A stretch of 64,000 nucleotides of DNA. Source: Mycolicibacterium aurum (lineage in GTDB: Bacteria; Actinomycetota; Actinomycetes; Mycobacteriales; Mycobacteriaceae). The position numbers and the translations under genes were made by a program. The stretch lies in NCBI RefSeq assembly GCF_900637195.1, contig NZ_LR134356.1, forward strand, positions 1,302,001 through 1,366,000, read 5' to 3'. Below, piece by piece: positions 62,932-64,000 of the stretch (position 1 is its first letter; every line of letters begins with the position of its first letter). The notes beneath the pieces are model-generated. The model saw nothing but the letters and a program-made list of their open reading frames with translations. It had not been told where the DNA came from and made no database searches.

Positions 62932-62958
62932 GGGAACTTCCGCCCGTGCGGCCCCGAC
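62932..62958 (+). promoter_or_regulatory. ECF-type promoter for the DUF5134 gene (copy 3 of shared motif)
   Basis: GGGAACT (62932-62938), 15 nt, CCGAC (62954-62958). A start site about 10 nt downstream falls at the GTG of the leader frame at 62968. TATAGG at 62959 could be an alternative housekeeping -10. Confidence 0.55.
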
Positions 62959-62967
62959 TATAGGACC

Positions 62968-63006
62968 GTGACCAAGCCTTCGATCGACGCATCCACCCCG
63001 GCATGA
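62968..63006 (+). CDS. Putative 12-codon leader peptide of the DUF5134 gene
   Basis: GTG 62968 opens MTKPSIDASTPA-stop, whose TGA overlaps the ATG of the next gene (ATGA). Length, GTG start, distance from the -10 (10 nt here, 11 nt at ctpB) and 4-nt overlap match the frame before ctpB. The peptide sequences themselves are not alike. Expression is unproven. Confidence 0.4.
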   Translation: MTKPSIDASTPA

Positions 63007-63671
63007 TCGCAGACCTCACTCTGCGCTGGGTGGTGACGCTGCTGTTCGTCGTCAGTGCCGCCGAATGCCTCATCACGCTCGTCGTGGTGCGCCATCACCG
63101 GGCGGCGGCGATCGGGCACGGCCTTCACCTCCTGATGGCGGTGGCGATGGCGGTGATGGCATGGCCACGCGGGGCGGCCCTGCCGACCACCGGACCCATG
63201 GTGGTATTCCTCGCTGCCACTGCGTGGTTCGTCGCTGTGGCCGCGCTGGTCGCGACCACCGCGGCCGGTCGGCTGGTCAACACCTATCACGCGGTGATGA
63301 TGCTGGCGATGGCATGGATGTATGCGGCAATGAACGGATCGATTCTGCCCGGGCATTCCGTGGCGCATACCGGCGGCGACGGTGCCGCCGGGCAGGCCGG
63401 CCATGCCGGGCACGCCGGACACGGAGGGGGCGGCGGTCCCCAGGCGCCGGCGGCGGACATGGCAGGCTCGCCCGTCGTGTCCGAGCCCGCCTACATCTCC
63501 GCGGTGAACTGGTTCTGGACGGTCGGGTTCGCGGTCGCGGCGCTGTTCTGGGTCTACCGGTACTTCGCGACGCGGAGGGGTGGCTCGATGATGACGCTGG
63601 CGCACTTCGGCACGTTGTGTCAGGCGGCGATGGCGGCAGGGATGGCGATCATGTTCGGGGTGATGCTGTAG
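63003..63671 (+). CDS. DUF5134 membrane protein with His-rich loop, 222 aa
   Basis: Five or six helices (LTLRWVVTLLFVVSAAECLI, MVVFLAATAWFVAVAALVAT, TYHAVMMLAMAWMYAAMNGS, NWFWTVGFAVAALFWVYRYF, AAMAAGMAIMFGVML). They are split by a loop at residues 118-150 rich in His and Gly (HSVAHTGG, then QAGHAGHAGHGGGG). Conserved His also sit in the helices. Copper binding is likely from the loop and from its neighbours, but the family has no established function. Preceded by a 12-codon frame and a promoter like that of ctpB. Confidence 0.85.
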   Translation: MIADLTLRWVVTLLFVVSAAECLITLVVVRHHRAAAIGHGLHLLMAVAMAVMAWPRGAALPTTGPMVVFLAATAWFVAVAALVATTAAGRLVNTYHAVMMLAMAWMYAAMNGSILPGHSVAHTGGDGAAGQAGHAGHAGHGGGGGPQAPAADMAGSPVVSEPAYISAVNWFWTVGFAVAALFWVYRYFATRRGGSMMTLAHFGTLCQAAMAAGMAIMFGVML

Positions 63672-63675
63672 GCGG

Positions 63676-64000
63676 TCAGGCCGCCGAATTGTCCGGTGCG
63701 CCGAGTTTTCTGCGTCGTCGCTCGCTCAGGGAATCAGTGTGCGGGGCGGCCGACGGGACCGTTGCTCCCGAGCCGATGCCGTCGACGAGCGGTGTCTTGC
63801 GCGATCGTCGCCAGAGCAGGAAAGCCAGCGTCGCGCCCAACACGACCGGTAGGTGCGAGATGACCCTGGCGGCGGTGACATGCCCGTTGATCGAGTCGAC
63901 CGCCACGTAGTACATCAACGCGAGCGCGTACATCCCTGCCGCGCATGCGATGCCGGGCGCGAACACCGGCCGCACCGCGGCGGCGATCAACGTCACGCCC
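63676..64000 (-). CDS. Membrane protein, partial at the right window edge
   Basis: The frame is open to the window end, so the N-terminus may be missing; a GTG at 63996 could also be the start (106 aa). Two helices are visible (APGIACAAGMYALALMYYVA and VVLGATLAFLLWRRSR), then a polar tail of about 38 residues. The 4-bp gap and convergent orientation place it in the copper block. I do not recognise the family. Confidence 0.6.
   Translation of the reverse strand, partial: GVTLIAAAVRPVFAPGIACAAGMYALALMYYVAVDSINGHVTAARVISHLPVVLGATLAFLLWRRSRKTPLVDGIGSGATVPSAAPHTDSLSERRRRKLGAPDNSAA

Noticed and set aside
1..64000. tRNA, rRNA, insertion sequence transposases, integrases, CRISPR-Cas or replication origins
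   Set aside because: I found no cloverleaf-like sequence, no DDE or recombinase motifs and no DnaA-box cluster. The only mobile-like features are the 60-bp repeats and the gene between two of them.

Overview
The window comes from the chromosome of a fast-growing mycobacterium (Mycolicibacterium type). The evidence is high GC content, frequent GTG starts, many ATGA/GTGA overlaps, -10-like boxes placed for leaderless transcripts, and a gene order that follows the M. tuberculosis Rv3329-to-Rv3300c block: aminotransferase, sigJ, sdhCDAB (second succinate dehydrogenase), cdd-deoA-add, an Rv3311-like gene, upp, pmmB, deoD, amiB1-amiA1, an Rv3304-like gene, lpdA, glpD2 and an Rv3300c-like pseudouridine synthase. 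I recognised families from memory; no database search was run.

Layout. 1-3.8 kb: two coupled acyl-CoA synthetases facing a GAF-LuxR regulator. 3.8-6.7 kb: a small secreted protein whose 3' end is triplicated, a chloroperoxidase-type hydrolase, an NTF2-like protein and an SMP-30-like lactonase. 6.7-13.7 kb: a probable diamine/omega-amino acid catabolic set (Lrp regulator, class III aminotransferase, aminoaldehyde dehydrogenase, APC permease) with a universal stress protein and sigJ. 13.7-20.9 kb: accessory redox and hydrolase genes with TetR and CGNR regulators, including an epimerase whose only plausible start is CTG. 20.9-24.4 kb: succinate dehydrogenase. 24.6-38.7 kb: nucleoside and base salvage (cdd, deoA, add, upp, pmmB, deoD) interleaved with an NlpC/P60 hydrolase and its type VII-like partner, a MarR/AbrB transporter pair and two M20 amidohydrolases. 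38.8-43.5 kb: an accessory block absent from the M. tuberculosis order, with TetR, an MmpL without MmpS, and an AbiEi/DUF559-type gene bracketed by inverted copies of a 60-bp repeat. 43.5-50.6 kb: glutamylcyclotransferase-like protein, lpdA, glpD2, pseudouridine synthase, MOSC protein, a polyproline secreted protein and an SDR. 50.7-55.7 kb: a Rieske oxygenase, enoyl-CoA hydratase, TetR, and an acyl-CoA desaturase with its flavo-iron-sulfur reductase. 55.8-64 kb: an MTB12-like secreted protein, then a copper-themed block with sigC, a PepSY membrane protein, a CtpB-type P1B ATPase, a CopD/CtaG membrane protein and a DUF5134 protein with a His-rich loop.

Two observations stand out. First, a 60-bp repeat with 11-bp terminal inverted repeats occurs four times as two outward-facing pairs. 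One pair is empty (6 bp between copies, 27493-27618); the other encloses the nuclease-like gene (42409-43502). Second, around sigC three intergenic sites share GGGAACT-N14/15-CCGAC, pointing at pepSY, ctpB and the DUF5134 gene. At the last two, a 12-codon GTG-started leader frame begins 10 to 11 nt after the -10 element and overlaps the downstream start codon by 4 nt. Together these suggest a self-contained ECF copper regulon with leader-peptide coupling.
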